Positions 55,172-63,933 of a DNA stretch of 64,000 nucleotides are shown piece by piece (position 1 is the stretch's first letter; each line of letters starts with the position of its first letter). The translations under genes were made by a program, and so were the position numbers. The stretch is from Mucilaginibacter paludis DSM 18603 (GTDB lineage Bacteria > Bacteroidota > Bacteroidia > Sphingobacteriales > Sphingobacteriaceae), in assembly GCF_000166195.2 (NCBI RefSeq), contig NZ_CM001403.1, positions 1,736,001 through 1,800,000 on the forward strand, written 5' to 3'. The notes below the pieces were generated by a model. It was not told the DNA's origin. It did no database searches and was given only the letters and a program-made list of their open reading frames with translations.

Positions 55172-56557
55172 CTACAGTTCCTTTATGGCTTGCTTAAACT
55201 GATTGCCCCGGTCTTCATAGCTTTCAAACAGATCAAAGCTGGCGCAGGCTGGCGAAAGCAATACGGTATCGCCTTTGGTAGCCAGGTGATAGGCAACCTG
55301 TACAGCTTCGGATGCAGAACTTGTGTTTACTATCACATCTACATCATCTTCAAAAGCATCATGGATACGGTTGTTATCCTTGCCCATGCATACAATTGAT
55401 TTCACTTTTTGCTTTACCAACTCCTTCAGCATATTATAGTCGTTACCTTTATCAACGCCACCTAAAATTAAGATCACGTTATTGCTCATACTCTCGAGCG
55501 CGTACCAGGTAGAGTTTACGTTAGTGGCCTTTGAATCGTTGATGAAGCTGATACCCGATATTTTGCCAACAAACTCCAACCTATGCTCAATGTTCTGGAA
55601 ATCTTCCATGCTGTCGCGGATAGTTTTGTTGCGGATATCCAATACTTTGGATGTGATTCCGGAAGCCATTGAGTTGTAGATGTTGTGTTTACCCTGCAGG
55701 GCCAGTTTGTTTAATGACATTTTAAAATGTTCTAATGTTGCGTTTATAATTAGGTCTTGTTGATCAAGGTATGCCCCCCGTTCAACTTTCTTCTCAATTG
55801 AAAATGTTAATAGTTGTGCCTCAATTTCCCGTTCGGCAATTCCTTTGATAGTTTCCGGGTCATCGGCGCAGTAAATAAAATAATCAGCGGCTGTCTGGTT
55901 TTGTGCTATCCTGAACTTTGATGCCGTGTAATTCTCCATCTTGTAATCGTACCTGTCCAGGTGGTCGGGCGTAATGTTTAGCAGTACTGCTATATCGGCC
56001 TTAAACTTGTACATATTATCCAGCATAAAGCTGCTGATCTCGAGCACGTAGTAATCAAATTGTTCGGTTGCCACCTGGTAAGCAAAGCTTTTGCCTATAT
56101 TACCCGCCAATCCCACGTTTAAACCTGCATTTTTTAAGATGTGGTAGGTTAGGCTGGTGGTTGTGGTTTTACCGTTTGACCCTGTAATACATATCATTTT
56201 GGCATCGGTATACCTTCCCGCAAACTCAATTTCAGATATCAGCGCAATTCCTTTCTCCTTAATCTTTTTAATGATAGGAGCCTTATCAGGAATACCGGGG
56301 CTTTTCACAATCTCAGAAGCGCTCAAAATTTCGGCTTCGGTATGTTGCTTCTCTTCAAAGCGGATACCCCAATTGCTTAACTGCGTTTTATATTTATCGG
56401 ATATGGCACCAAAATCAGAAACAAATACATCATACCCTTGCTGTTTGGCCAGGTAAGCTGCACCGGTACCGCTTTCGCCAGCACCAAGCACAACAAGAAG
56501 CCCCCCAGCCCCCTGAAGGGGGAGTTTTTGATTAGCTATGTTGTTTGGTGTTTCCAC
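55172..56557 (-). CDS. murD: UDP-N-acetylmuramoylalanine--D-glutamate ligase with repeat-encoded N-terminus
   Basis: Adds D-Glu to UDP-MurNAc-Ala; 461 residues. The Rossmann motif VVLGAGESGTGAAYLAKQQG, P-loop ICITGSNGKTTTTSLTYHIL, EISSFMLDNMY, and C-terminal SKATNVNSTWYALES with SPACASFDLFESYEDRG. The predicted start is GTG at 56557, directly preceded by an in-frame TAA (56558-56560). Residues 8-20 (ANQKLPLQGAGGL) are encoded by the 40-bp dispersed repeat at 56497-56536, so the native start has been replaced. The only later start, a GTG immediately before LGAGESG, would remove the first beta strand of the fold. Confidence 0.95.
   Translation of the reverse strand: METPNNIANQKLPLQGAGGLLVVLGAGESGTGAAYLAKQQGYDVFVSDFGAISDKYKTQLSNWGIRFEEKQHTEAEILSASEIVKSPGIPDKAPIIKKIKEKGIALISEIEFAGRYTDAKMICITGSNGKTTTTSLTYHILKNAGLNVGLAGNIGKSFAYQVATEQFDYYVLEISSFMLDNMYKFKADIAVLLNITPDHLDRYDYKMENYTASKFRIAQNQTAADYFIYCADDPETIKGIAEREIEAQLLTFSIEKKVERGAYLDQQDLIINATLEHFKMSLNKLALQGKHNIYNSMASGITSKVLDIRNKTIRDSMEDFQNIEHRLEFVGKISGISFINDSKATNVNSTWYALESMSNNVILILGGVDKGNDYNMLKELVKQKVKSIVCMGKDNNRIHDAFEDDVDVIVNTSSASEAVQVAYHLATKGDTVLLSPACASFDLFESYEDRGNQFKQAIKEL
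56497..56536. repeat. 40-bp GC-rich repeat inside the 5' end of murD
   Basis: 38 of 40 bases are identical to 9553-9592. On the minus strand it reads GCTAATCAAAAACTCCCCCT then TCAGGGGGCTGGGGGGCTTC, an open frame in murD (A-N-Q-K-L-P-L-Q-G-A-G-G-L-L). Confidence 0.92.
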
Positions 56558-56590
56558 TTATTTCTTTTTGTTTTTTATATTGTGCTTTAT

Positions 56591-56618
56591 TCCTCCCCCT
56601 TTAGGGGGTCGGGGGGCT
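56591..56618. repeat. GC-rich repeat in the murD-mraY gap
   Basis: CTCCCCCTTTAGGGGGTCGG then GGGGCTCC, oriented opposite to the murD copy, ending 2 bp before the mraY stop codon. Confidence 0.8.
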
Positions 56619-56620
56619 CC

Positions 56621-57862
56621 TTACCTCAATTTTAATGTCAGTACCGTTATCACCGCCAACGCTATCCCAATGATCCAGAAACGGGTTACGATTTTCGCCT
56701 CGTGGAAACCCTTTTTCTGGAAGTGGTGATGCAGCGGCGCCATTAAAAAGATTCGCTTACCTTCGCCACGCCTTTTTTTGGTATATTTAAAATAAGATAC
56801 CTGCATAATCACCGATAAATTTTCGATCACAAAAATTCCGCAGAGTAAGGGCAGCATCAACTCTTTGCGGATCATGATGGCAAAAACTGCGATGATACCC
56901 CCAATGGCCAAACTGCCGGTATCGCCCATAAAAACTTGCGCCGGGTACGAGTTGTACCATAAAAAGCCCACGCAAGCACCAACAAAGGCCCCGGCAAAAA
57001 CTACCAGTTCGCCTGAGTTGGGAATATACATGATATTGAGGTAATCGGCTATAACGGTATTACCGGATACGTAAGCTAATATGGCCAGTGTAACACCTAT
57101 AATTGCGGATGTGCCCGTAGCCAAGCCATCAATGCCATCGGTTATGTTAGCCCCGTTGGAGATAAACACAATAATCAGGATGCTAACAAGCATAAATACC
57201 AGCAATGTATAATGCTCATAATTAGGCCCAAATATTTTAAGTCCTTTACTGTAATCAAATTCATTGTTTTTCCAGAAAGGCATGGTCGATTTGGTCGACT
57301 TGATATCCTGGGTATAAACCGCATGGTTGCCGCGCATGTGGAACTCAACCGGTACATCGTACTTAACGGGCAACTTAACTTCCTGGCGGATGACGATATT
57401 TGAATTGAAATACATGGTCCACCCTACAATAAGCGCCAAGCCTACCTGGCCAATAATTTTAAACCGACCGGCCAGCCCTTCTTTATTCTTTTTAAATACT
57501 TTAATATAATCATCCAGAAAACCGATGGCGCCTAACCAGACTGTACTTACCAGCATCAGGATAACATATACGTTTTCTAATTTGGCAAACAACAGGGTGG
57601 GCACCAGTATACCCAGCAAAATAATTAAGCCACCCATGGTTGGCGTACCTTGCTTCTGCATCTGGCCTTCTAAACCCAGGTTCCGTACAGTTTCGCCAAC
57701 TTGTTTAAGGCGCAAATAGTCAATCAGTCTCCTGCCGTAAACGGTGGTAATGATCAATGAGGTAATCACAGCCATCGCCATCCGGAAGGTGATGTACTGG
57801 AACACACCTATCCCCGGGATGCTAAAATTGTGGTCGAGGTAATTGAATAAATAATATAACAT
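56621..57862 (-). CDS. mraY: Phospho-N-acetylmuramoyl-pentapeptide transferase
   Basis: Integral membrane enzyme making lipid I; 413 residues, about ten TM segments, slightly longer than E. coli MraY due to a ~45-residue loop ([20 protein letters not shown]) typical of Bacteroidota. Catalytic blocks: [29 protein letters not shown] (DDxxK), [15 protein letters not shown] and [14 protein letters not shown], and [15 protein letters not shown] in the last cytoplasmic loop. The array of GTGCAAATG repeats starts 4 bp upstream of its ATG. Confidence 0.97.
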   Translation of the reverse strand: MLYYLFNYLDHNFSIPGIGVFQYITFRMAMAVITSLIITTVYGRRLIDYLRLKQVGETVRNLGLEGQMQKQGTPTMGGLIILLGILVPTLLFAKLENVYVILMLVSTVWLGAIGFLDDYIKVFKKNKEGLAGRFKIIGQVGLALIVGWTMYFNSNIVIRQEVKLPVKYDVPVEFHMRGNHAVYTQDIKSTKSTMPFWKNNEFDYSKGLKIFGPNYEHYTLLVFMLVSILIIVFISNGANITDGIDGLATGTSAIIGVTLAILAYVSGNTVIADYLNIMYIPNSGELVVFAGAFVGACVGFLWYNSYPAQVFMGDTGSLAIGGIIAVFAIMIRKELMLPLLCGIFVIENLSVIMQVSYFKYTKKRRGEGKRIFLMAPLHHHFQKKGFHEAKIVTRFWIIGIALAVITVLTLKLR

Positions 57863-57865
57863 CTT

Positions 57866-57960
57866 TTAAATGTGCAAATGTGCGTATGTGTATATGTGCG
57901 AATGAGCAGGTGTGCAAAGGTGCAAATGAGCAGGTGTGCAAATGTGCAAATGGTTTGCAG
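57866..57960. repeat. GTGCAAATG-type low-complexity array upstream of mraY
   Basis: Contains TGTGCAAATGTGCGTATGTG and a ~22-bp direct repeat (GTGCAAATGAGCAGGTGTGC at two places). The words are the reverse complement of those in the 58404-58560 array, so the two arrays flank the four-helix-bundle gene in opposite orientation. Confidence 0.8.
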
Positions 57961-58008
57961 GCTTGCCAATTTGATTTATATATGTATAAATTTCTTTAAT
58001 CATTGACT

Positions 58009-58359
58009 TTACTTTTTTGATGTTGAAATGATTTTTCCTAATACCTTTTTGATGTTTTCCACTTCTATAAGTAACTTTTCGTCAAAGGGATAATTTTGTG
58101 AAAACTGACATAACAATAACCAATACTCTGATTCCTCTGCTTCTTTATAAGCTACTTTACATTTGTGTACAAAATCACTCTTACTTTCTGCTCCCTGAGC
58201 CTCTCTCACATTAGCACCTATTGACGTACCACACCTAAATAATTGATTGGCCATATTGAATTTCCTTCTCGATTCAAGTTCTTCGGTAAATTCAATAATG
58301 CTTAAAGCGAACCGAAAGGTTAACTCGACAATCACATTTGGTTTATTAGTGGCCATCAT
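58009..58359 (-). CDS. Four-helix-bundle (S23/bAvd-like) protein inserted in the dcw cluster
   Basis: A 116-residue all-helical protein of the TIGR02436 type, best known from ORFs in 23S rRNA intervening sequences. Characteristic blocks are IIEFTEELESRRKFNMANQL, FRCGTSIGANVREAQGAESK, SDFVHKCKVAYKEAEESEYW and a C-terminal helix ending in KIIST. The fold is related to the accessory protein bAvd of diversity-generating retroelements, but no reverse transcriptase is present. Its cellular role is unknown. It lies between murE and mraY, on the same strand as the cluster, flanked by similar low-complexity arrays in inverted orientation, which suggests arrival as a cassette. Confidence 0.88.
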   Translation of the reverse strand: MMATNKPNVIVELTFRFALSIIEFTEELESRRKFNMANQLFRCGTSIGANVREAQGAESKSDFVHKCKVAYKEAEESEYWLLLCQFSQNYPFDEKLLIEVENIKKVLGKIISTSKK

Positions 58360-58403
58360 TGCTGCTCCAATTAATACTTTATTTCTTTTCTCCGTTTTAA
58401 ACC

Positions 58404-58560
58404 CACATTAAAATCATTCCCCCTATTTGCACATCTGCATATTTTCTCATCCGCACATTAAAATCATTCCCCCTATTTGCCCATCTGCATATTTCCTCAT
58501 CCGCACATTAAAATCATTCCCTCCATTTGCACATCTGCACATTTACTCATCCGCACATTA
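58404..58560. repeat. 50-bp tandem repeat, three copies plus a partial, ending in the murE stop codon
   Basis: CACATTAAAATCATTCCC begins at 58404, 58454 and 58504, and CACATTA again at 58554: an exact 50-bp period. Each unit continues with CATCTGCA-T and CTCATCCG. On the minus strand the TTA of the last unit (58558-58560) is the TAA stop of murE. Confidence 0.93.
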
Positions 58561-60012
58561 AAAAACAAATGCCTTTATCAGCTCTTCCTTGTCATCAAAA
58601 TGACTGCGTACGCCTTTTACCTCCTGGTATTTTTCGTGCCCTTTGCCTGCCAGCAAAATAATATCTCCGGGGGAGGCCAAATGGCAGGCGGTTTTAATGG
58701 CCTCATGCCTGTCGGTTATGCTGATAGTTTTCTTTTTGCCTTCGGCATCCACACCGGCCTCCATATCCCTGATGATCTGTTCCGGTACTTCCGAGCGTGG
58801 GTTATCAGATGTAAGGATAACTTTATCGCTCCATTGGCAGGCTACCTTAGCCATTATAGGGCGTTTGGTTTTATCCCTGTCGCCGCCGCATCCAATAATG
58901 GTTATTACCTTTTCGGTTCCTTTGCGGATATCGTGAATGGTGCTCAACACGTTCTGCACGGCATCGGGCGTGTGGGCATAGTCCACAATGCCGATCACCT
59001 TATTTGGCGATATGATGTAGTCGAACCTGCCTTCGGCACCTTTCAATTTGCTCAGGGAGGTAAGCACTTTAGTTTTATCTTGCCCAAGCAACCTTGCTGC
59101 ACCATAAACTGCCAGCAAATTATAAGCGTTAAAACTGCCTACCATTTTAAACCAAACCTCCTCGTTATCAATATCGAGCAGCAAGCCGCCAAACTGGTTT
59201 TCGAGTATCTTAGCTTTATAATCGGCCAGGCTTTTTAAGGCATACGTTTTTCTTTGCGCCCTGGTATTTTGCAACATAATATTGCCGTTCCTGTCGTCAA
59301 TATTGGTTAAAGCAAAAGCACTTTTGGGCAGGGCATCAAAAAAAGCTTTCTTAGCTTTTAAATAATTATCGAAAGTTTTATGATAGTCCAGGTGATCATG
59401 CGTTAAGTTGGTGAAAATTCCGCCCGAAAACTGTAGGCCCTCAATGCGGTGCTGCGCTACCGCGTGCGAGCTTACTTCCATAAAGCAATAATCACAGCCC
59501 TGGTTAACCATATCATTGAGCAGGCTATTCAACACCACCTGGTCGGGCGTGGTATGCGTTGCAGGTATTACCTTTCCGTTGATCTGATTCTCTACGGTCG
59601 ACAACAGGCCACATTTATAGCCCAGATCATGAAATAATTGATATAATAAAGTGGCAACTGTAGTTTTACCATTTGTACCGGTAACGCCTACCAACTTTAA
59701 TTTATCAGATGGATGATCGTAAAAATTAGCTGCAATCTGCCCAAGCGCCACAGCCGAATCGGCAACCATCATAAAAGCTACTTCGCCTATGGTATGTGCG
59801 GGCAGATCCTCGCATACGATAGCGACAGCTCCGTCTTTTATAGCCTGTTCAATATAATTGTGCCCATCAACCAGAGTACCTCTTACGGCTACAAACAACG
59901 AGCCCGGAACAACCTTGCGCGAATCAAAAACAATAGATGATATTTGCATATCATCGGCTCCCTGCAACTCAGTAGCAGGTATTCCATTTAATATTTCGCT
60001 TAAATATCTCAT
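58558..60012 (-). CDS. murE: UDP-MurNAc-L-Ala-D-Glu:meso-diaminopimelate ligase
   Basis: Adds meso-DAP to the peptide stem; 484 residues. Blocks: ISSIVFDSRKVVPGSLFVAV (UDP site), LVGVTGTNGKTTVATLLYQL (P-loop), FMEVSSHAVAQHRIEGL, THDHLDYHKTFDNYLKAKK (carbamylated Lys), GIVDYAHTPDAVQNVL, and TSDNPRSEVPEQIIRDM, where the DNPR motif indicates DAP and not Lys as substrate. This fits dapA in the window. Its ATG overlaps the ftsI stop by 4 bp. murF is absent from the cluster, as in other Bacteroidota. Confidence 0.97.
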   Translation of the reverse strand: MRYLSEILNGIPATELQGADDMQISSIVFDSRKVVPGSLFVAVRGTLVDGHNYIEQAIKDGAVAIVCEDLPAHTIGEVAFMMVADSAVALGQIAANFYDHPSDKLKLVGVTGTNGKTTVATLLYQLFHDLGYKCGLLSTVENQINGKVIPATHTTPDQVVLNSLLNDMVNQGCDYCFMEVSSHAVAQHRIEGLQFSGGIFTNLTHDHLDYHKTFDNYLKAKKAFFDALPKSAFALTNIDDRNGNIMLQNTRAQRKTYALKSLADYKAKILENQFGGLLLDIDNEEVWFKMVGSFNAYNLLAVYGAARLLGQDKTKVLTSLSKLKGAEGRFDYIISPNKVIGIVDYAHTPDAVQNVLSTIHDIRKGTEKVITIIGCGGDRDKTKRPIMAKVACQWSDKVILTSDNPRSEVPEQIIRDMEAGVDAEGKKKTISITDRHEAIKTACHLASPGDIILLAGKGHEKYQEVKGVRSHFDDKEELIKAFVF

Positions 60013-62105
60013 TCCAGTTCGATTAAAATTTTTGATCCTTTAGGAATAACACTACCACCTGTTACAGACTGCCGGGCAACTACCCCGCTGCCCCGAACAG
60101 TTACTTTATAACCCGCATTACCCAGAGCATACAACGCATCACTTAAACCCATGCCTGTTACAGCGGGCACATAACCTCTTTTATATTTAATTTCATCAAC
60201 TGCAATGCCGTTGCTTGTATCTGTTTCAACCGGGGTAGCTGAGGCATATAAAGGCTTCATCCCTAATTTGGTGTACACCTGGTTAATAGCCTTGCGGTCG
60301 CCGGTTTTAATTTTGGGCGGCTGGGTATTGCCAACAAAATGGATAGGCGTGCTTTGGTTCATTTCCAGGTCGCTCGAGTAAACTTTATCAGCGATCTCCC
60401 GGAAAGGCGGACCTGCAACTTGCGCACCGTAGTAGCCATTTTTAGGATCGTTAATCACCACGATTAAAGAATACTTAGGATGATCTGCCGGGAAATACCC
60501 ACAAAAAGACGCCTGGTATTGTTTTTTTGCCCTGTAACCTTTGTTGCCATCGGCCACCTGCGCCGTACCGGTTTTACCTGCTATTTTATATAAAGGGTTA
60601 TTGATGATCGATTTTCCCGTTCCTTCTGATACCACGCCTGCCAACATCTCCTGCATTTTCTTCAATGTCTCATCCGAACATATTTTGGGATTGATCACCC
60701 GGGCCTCAAACTGCTCAACAGTATTACCCATTCTTTTAATCTCCCTCACAAAAACAGGCGAGATATATTTGCCGTTATTGGCTACCGCGTTATAAAACGA
60801 AAGCATTTTTAGTGGCGTAAGCTGCATTTCGTACCCATAAGCCATTTGCGGCAGTGTCATATTTTTATTCCAGCTCACATTTTTAGGGTTTTTAATTACC
60901 GGCTGCGCTTCCCCCGGTATTTGCAATTTCAACATCTCATTCAGGTGCCATTTGTACAAATGATCAGTAAATTGCGATTGATTATAGTGATAAGCGGTAT
61001 TAACCAAATAAGCAACCGCCGCGTTTGATGATTCTTCGAACGCCCGCTTAACCGATACCACACCAATACTACCGTGAGAATCTTTGATCAAATGACCGGG
61101 AATTTGATAGGTACCTGTATTTACACGGGTATTGGTATCAACCTTATGATCTTCAAGCAAAGCCATATACGATGCAATTTTAAAAGTAGAACCCGGATCC
61201 TGGTTACCAGCTATGGCATAATTAAACTTCTCCTTGTATTCGCCGGGCGCAACCTTGGTGTAATTAGCCACCGCACGTATCTCGCCAGTTTTAACTTCCA
61301 TCAGTATCACTACGCCATGATCGGCATCGCTTTTTATCAATTGCTTTTCAAGCGCCTTTTGAGCTACATCCTGAAAATTAACATCAATGGTCGAAATAAT
61401 ATCGGCACCCTCCTTAGGCGCTATTTCTTCTTCATCGCCATTAACAGGCATCCACACGCCGCCTGCTATACGCTGCATCAAACGCTTGCCGCTCTCCCCG
61501 TTAATGTAATTAGCGTAAGCTCCTTCTAAACCAACTGGGTTGGTAATGTTCTCATTTTTATAGCCTATAGTACGCGCTGCCAGCGACCGGAAAGGCAAAA
61601 TTCTTTTATTTTTTTGTACGATGATGAGCCCGCCCTTGTATTTGCCCATATTAAAAATAGGGAACTTGCGTACCTGCTTTAACTCAAGGTAAGTTACGTT
61701 ACGGCGGATAAGCTCATACCGCGAGCTATCTTTCCGCGCATTTCTCAACAATCGCGAGTAATCAGAGGCTGGCTTGTCGCCAAAAAATGCCGACATCTTT
61801 TGCGCCAGCGAATCAACCTTTTCGTAAAATATATGATCATCGGCAATACCGCCTGCCAATAAATCCATGTGCAGCTCATACTCCGGCACCGAGGTAGCCA
61901 GCAAACTACCGTCGTAAGAAAATATATTGCCACGGGCGGCTTCAACATTCACATAACGGGTTGATAAGCTATCGGCCATTGCGCGCCACTTTTTACCCTG
62001 CACAAACTGTACACGGCACAATTGTACCATTACAGCCAGTGCAAATAGCATGATCAAGCCAAATGCAAGGTAAACCCTCAGCAATATGTTAGTCCGGATA
62101 CTCAT
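60009..62105 (-). CDS. ftsI: Septal peptidoglycan transpeptidase FtsI (class B PBP) with C-terminal PASTA domain
   Basis: Cross-links septal peptidoglycan with FtsW; 698 residues. One TM (LAFGLIMLFALAVMVQL, about 13-29), a dimerisation/pedestal domain with RGNIFSYDGSLLATSVPEYE, then the transpeptidase with Ser306 in PGSTFK, ESSN (Ser359/Asn361) and KTG in IAGKTGTAQVADG. A PASTA domain (about 635-698, VPAVTGMGLSDALYALGNAG) may bind muropeptides; E. coli FtsI lacks it, so the architecture is closer to PBP2x/SpoVD. Overlaps ftsL and murE by 4 bp each. Confidence 0.96.
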   Translation of the reverse strand: MSIRTNILLRVYLAFGLIMLFALAVMVQLCRVQFVQGKKWRAMADSLSTRYVNVEAARGNIFSYDGSLLATSVPEYELHMDLLAGGIADDHIFYEKVDSLAQKMSAFFGDKPASDYSRLLRNARKDSSRYELIRRNVTYLELKQVRKFPIFNMGKYKGGLIIVQKNKRILPFRSLAARTIGYKNENITNPVGLEGAYANYINGESGKRLMQRIAGGVWMPVNGDEEEIAPKEGADIISTIDVNFQDVAQKALEKQLIKSDADHGVVILMEVKTGEIRAVANYTKVAPGEYKEKFNYAIAGNQDPGSTFKIASYMALLEDHKVDTNTRVNTGTYQIPGHLIKDSHGSIGVVSVKRAFEESSNAAVAYLVNTAYHYNQSQFTDHLYKWHLNEMLKLQIPGEAQPVIKNPKNVSWNKNMTLPQMAYGYEMQLTPLKMLSFYNAVANNGKYISPVFVREIKRMGNTVEQFEARVINPKICSDETLKKMQEMLAGVVSEGTGKSIINNPLYKIAGKTGTAQVADGNKGYRAKKQYQASFCGYFPADHPKYSLIVVINDPKNGYYGAQVAGPPFREIADKVYSSDLEMNQSTPIHFVGNTQPPKIKTGDRKAINQVYTKLGMKPLYASATPVETDTSNGIAVDEIKYKRGYVPAVTGMGLSDALYALGNAGYKVTVRGSGVVARQSVTGGSVIPKGSKILIELE

Positions 62106-62509
62106 TTGCTATCGTCTTCAATAGTTAGTTTTTGTGGTGGCTCAACAGCTATTTTTATACCCAAAGTGTCCACTTTTTTTGCAACCTCTGTTAATGTACT
62201 TTTATAAGCTAAATCGGATTTGGTTGACTTATAAGCCCAATTAAGCTCCTTTACTTCCTTTGTTAGTTTATCAATTTCGCGCAGGTTTTTTTCTGACAGA
62301 TGCCTGTTGGCGATGTAAAGCATACCCAAAAAAGCCAGGTATATAATAAAAGGCAAGGCCTTTGTTGCCGAATCGGTCGATACGAATCCCTTGGTAAAAA
62401 GCTGGGTAAAAAAGTTTTCAGAGAACTCCCTTGGGGCTTTCTCCTCAACAATTAATTCCCTTTCTGCTTCTTCCTCTTCCAGAATTTCTGCACGTAAACG
62501 GTTCGTCAT
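62102..62509 (-). CDS. ftsL: FtsL-like divisome protein
   Basis: A 135-residue bitopic protein: a cytoplasmic tail rich in acidic and basic residues (AEILEEEEAERELIVEEKAP), one TM (ALPFIIYLAFLGMLYIA, about 48-64) and a periplasmic heptad-like coiled coil (LREIDKLTKEVKELNWAYKS). The sequence is poorly conserved; the assignment follows from architecture and position between rsmH and ftsI. It matches the FtsL-like proteins (DUF/FtsL_2 type) of Bacteroidota. Overlaps both neighbours with ATGA. Confidence 0.85.
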   Translation of the reverse strand: MTNRLRAEILEEEEAERELIVEEKAPREFSENFFTQLFTKGFVSTDSATKALPFIIYLAFLGMLYIANRHLSEKNLREIDKLTKEVKELNWAYKSTKSDLAYKSTLTEVAKKVDTLGIKIAVEPPQKLTIEDDSK

Positions 62510-63408
62510 TTTTTTACAGCTATCCTTAATTTAGCACTGCGTGCCCTGTTATTTAATTTAATCTCATCCTCTGTAGCGGTAATGGCCTTGCGGCTCACGG
62601 CTTCAAAAGGTCGGTCATCATTACCATAAATATCTTTTTCCAGTTCGCCGCTAAATTTGCCCTTGGCAATAAAGCTCTTCACCAGCCTGTCTTCCAACGA
62701 GTGGTAGGACATGACTACCAACCGGCCACCTGGAGCCAATACCTCAACCGTTTGTTTTAAAAACTCCTGCAAGGCTTCCAGCTCCTGGTTAACCTCAATC
62801 CGCAAGGCCTGGAAAACCTGGGCCAGGTATTTATTCTCTTTCCCCCGCGGAATTAAAGTTGCAATGGCACCTTTTAAATCGGCAATGGTATTGATCGGCG
62901 AGTTTAAGCGCGCAGTTACTATGGTACGGGCCAGCGTTTTAGCATTCTGAATTTCGCCGTACATCCCAAAAATGCGATGCAGATCAGCCTCGGCGTAGGT
63001 ATTTACAATATCCTTAGCCGTTTGTGTTGCCGATTGATCCATCCTCATATCCAAATCCGCATCAAAACGGGTTGAAAAACCGCGTTCAGCTTTATCAAAC
63101 TGATGCGAGGAAACACCCAGATCTGCCAGTATACCATCCACAGGGATCGCCCCATGTAAACGGCAGAAGTTTTTGAGATAACGGAAGTTCTGATCAACAA
63201 AAACAAAACGCTCATCATCTATAGCATTGGCCTGGGCATCAACATCCTGATCAAAGGCTATCAGTTTACCCTGCGGACCCAAATGCTTCAATATCTCGCG
63301 CGAGTGGCCACCGCCACCAAAGGTTACATCTACATAAGTACCTTCAGGGTTAATATTAAGCCCCTCAATACACTCCGCCAGCATCACCGGGTTATGGTAA
63401 TTACTCAT
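62506..63408 (-). CDS. rsmH: 16S rRNA (cytosine1402-N4)-methyltransferase
   Basis: Methylates N4 of C1402 in 16S rRNA (mraW in older naming); 300 residues. N-terminus YHNPVMLAECIEGLNINPEG, SAM motif YVDVTFGGGGHSREILKHLG, DGILADLGVSSHQFDKAERG, and RIEVNQELEALQEFL with the C-terminal LVVMSYHSLEDRLVKSFI. 8-bp overlap with mraZ and 4-bp overlap with ftsL indicate tight coupling. Confidence 0.97.
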   Translation of the reverse strand: MSNYHNPVMLAECIEGLNINPEGTYVDVTFGGGGHSREILKHLGPQGKLIAFDQDVDAQANAIDDERFVFVDQNFRYLKNFCRLHGAIPVDGILADLGVSSHQFDKAERGFSTRFDADLDMRMDQSATQTAKDIVNTYAEADLHRIFGMYGEIQNAKTLARTIVTARLNSPINTIADLKGAIATLIPRGKENKYLAQVFQALRIEVNQELEALQEFLKQTVEVLAPGGRLVVMSYHSLEDRLVKSFIAKGKFSGELEKDIYGNDDRPFEAVSRKAITATEDEIKLNNRARSAKLRIAVKK

Positions 63409-63865
63409 TTGCTGCCCTCCCTAAATTACCCATCACTTCTTCTGCCAGGTTAGCAAAGTTTTCCGGTTCGTTATCCATTTGCGAATCATAAGCATCCTTG
63501 GCCCAAACCTCAATTTTATTAAACTGGCATGATAGTACTACATCGGTACCTATACCGGCATAGTCTGTCAAAGCTTTGGGCAATAACACCCGGTTAGCAG
63601 CGTCGAGCGTCAGTTCTGAGGCGCCGCGGGTAAAATATCTGATAAACTCGCGTGTCTTTTTTTCGTACTGGTTAAGTTTTGCAAGGTCTTCTACTATCTT
63701 ATCCCACTCCTTCCGGGTATAAATTACCAGGTGTTTCTCGAAGCCCCGATTGATCACAAGACCCTCTCTTTCAGCTTCAGGAAGCTGTTTTTTGAGGCCA
63801 ACGGGAATCATCATCCTCCCTTTGGTATCCAGTTTACAATCAAATTCTCCTAAAAAATGGGACAT
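63401..63865 (-). CDS. mraZ: Transcriptional regulator MraZ
   Basis: Self-regulating DNA-binding protein at the head of the dcw operon; 154 residues with two AbrB-like swapped-hairpin repeats: LGEFDCKLDTKGRMMIPVGL in the first and ASELTLDAANRVLLPKALTD in the second. MraZ proteins bind direct repeats upstream of their own gene and repress, or tune, the operon. Matching TGG repeats are present at 63911-63933. The ATG at 63865 is the only start keeping the first AbrB-like unit. Confidence 0.96.
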   Translation of the reverse strand: MSHFLGEFDCKLDTKGRMMIPVGLKKQLPEAEREGLVINRGFEKHLVIYTRKEWDKIVEDLAKLNQYEKKTREFIRYFTRGASELTLDAANRVLLPKALTDYAGIGTDVVLSCQFNKIEVWAKDAYDSQMDNEPENFANLAEEVMGNLGRAANE

Positions 63866-63878
63866 AGATACACTTATG

Positions 63879-63907
63879 CAAAATTTGTTATGTAAAAGTA
63901 GTTACAA
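63879..63907 (-). promoter_or_regulatory. Candidate dcw promoter upstream of mraZ
   Basis: On the minus strand TTG (63907-63905) is followed after 18 bp by AAATTTTG (63886-63879), one mismatch to TAnnTTTG. It lies directly downstream of the putative MraZ sites, as expected for repression. Confidence 0.4.
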
Positions 63908-63910
63908 TTT

Positions 63911-63933
63911 CCACTTTTTACCACTTTCCCCCA
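63911..63933 (-). promoter_or_regulatory. mraZ: Putative MraZ operator: three TGG repeats at 10-bp spacing
   Basis: On the minus strand TGGGG-N5-TGGTA-N5-TGGAA, with the complements CCA at 63911, 63921 and 63931. MraZ boxes described in other bacteria are TGGGN repeats separated by 5 nt, the same geometry. Two further TGG words lie upstream at 63972-63974 and 63980-63982 (8-bp spacing). Confidence 0.65.

Noticed and set aside
58009..58359. Diversity-generating retroelement accessory gene (avd)
   Set aside because: No reverse transcriptase, template repeat or variable repeat is nearby; the four-helix-bundle family is broader than Avd.
58404..58560. 50-bp repeats considered as a CRISPR array
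   Set aside because: Strict tandem repeat without spacers, overlapping the murE stop.
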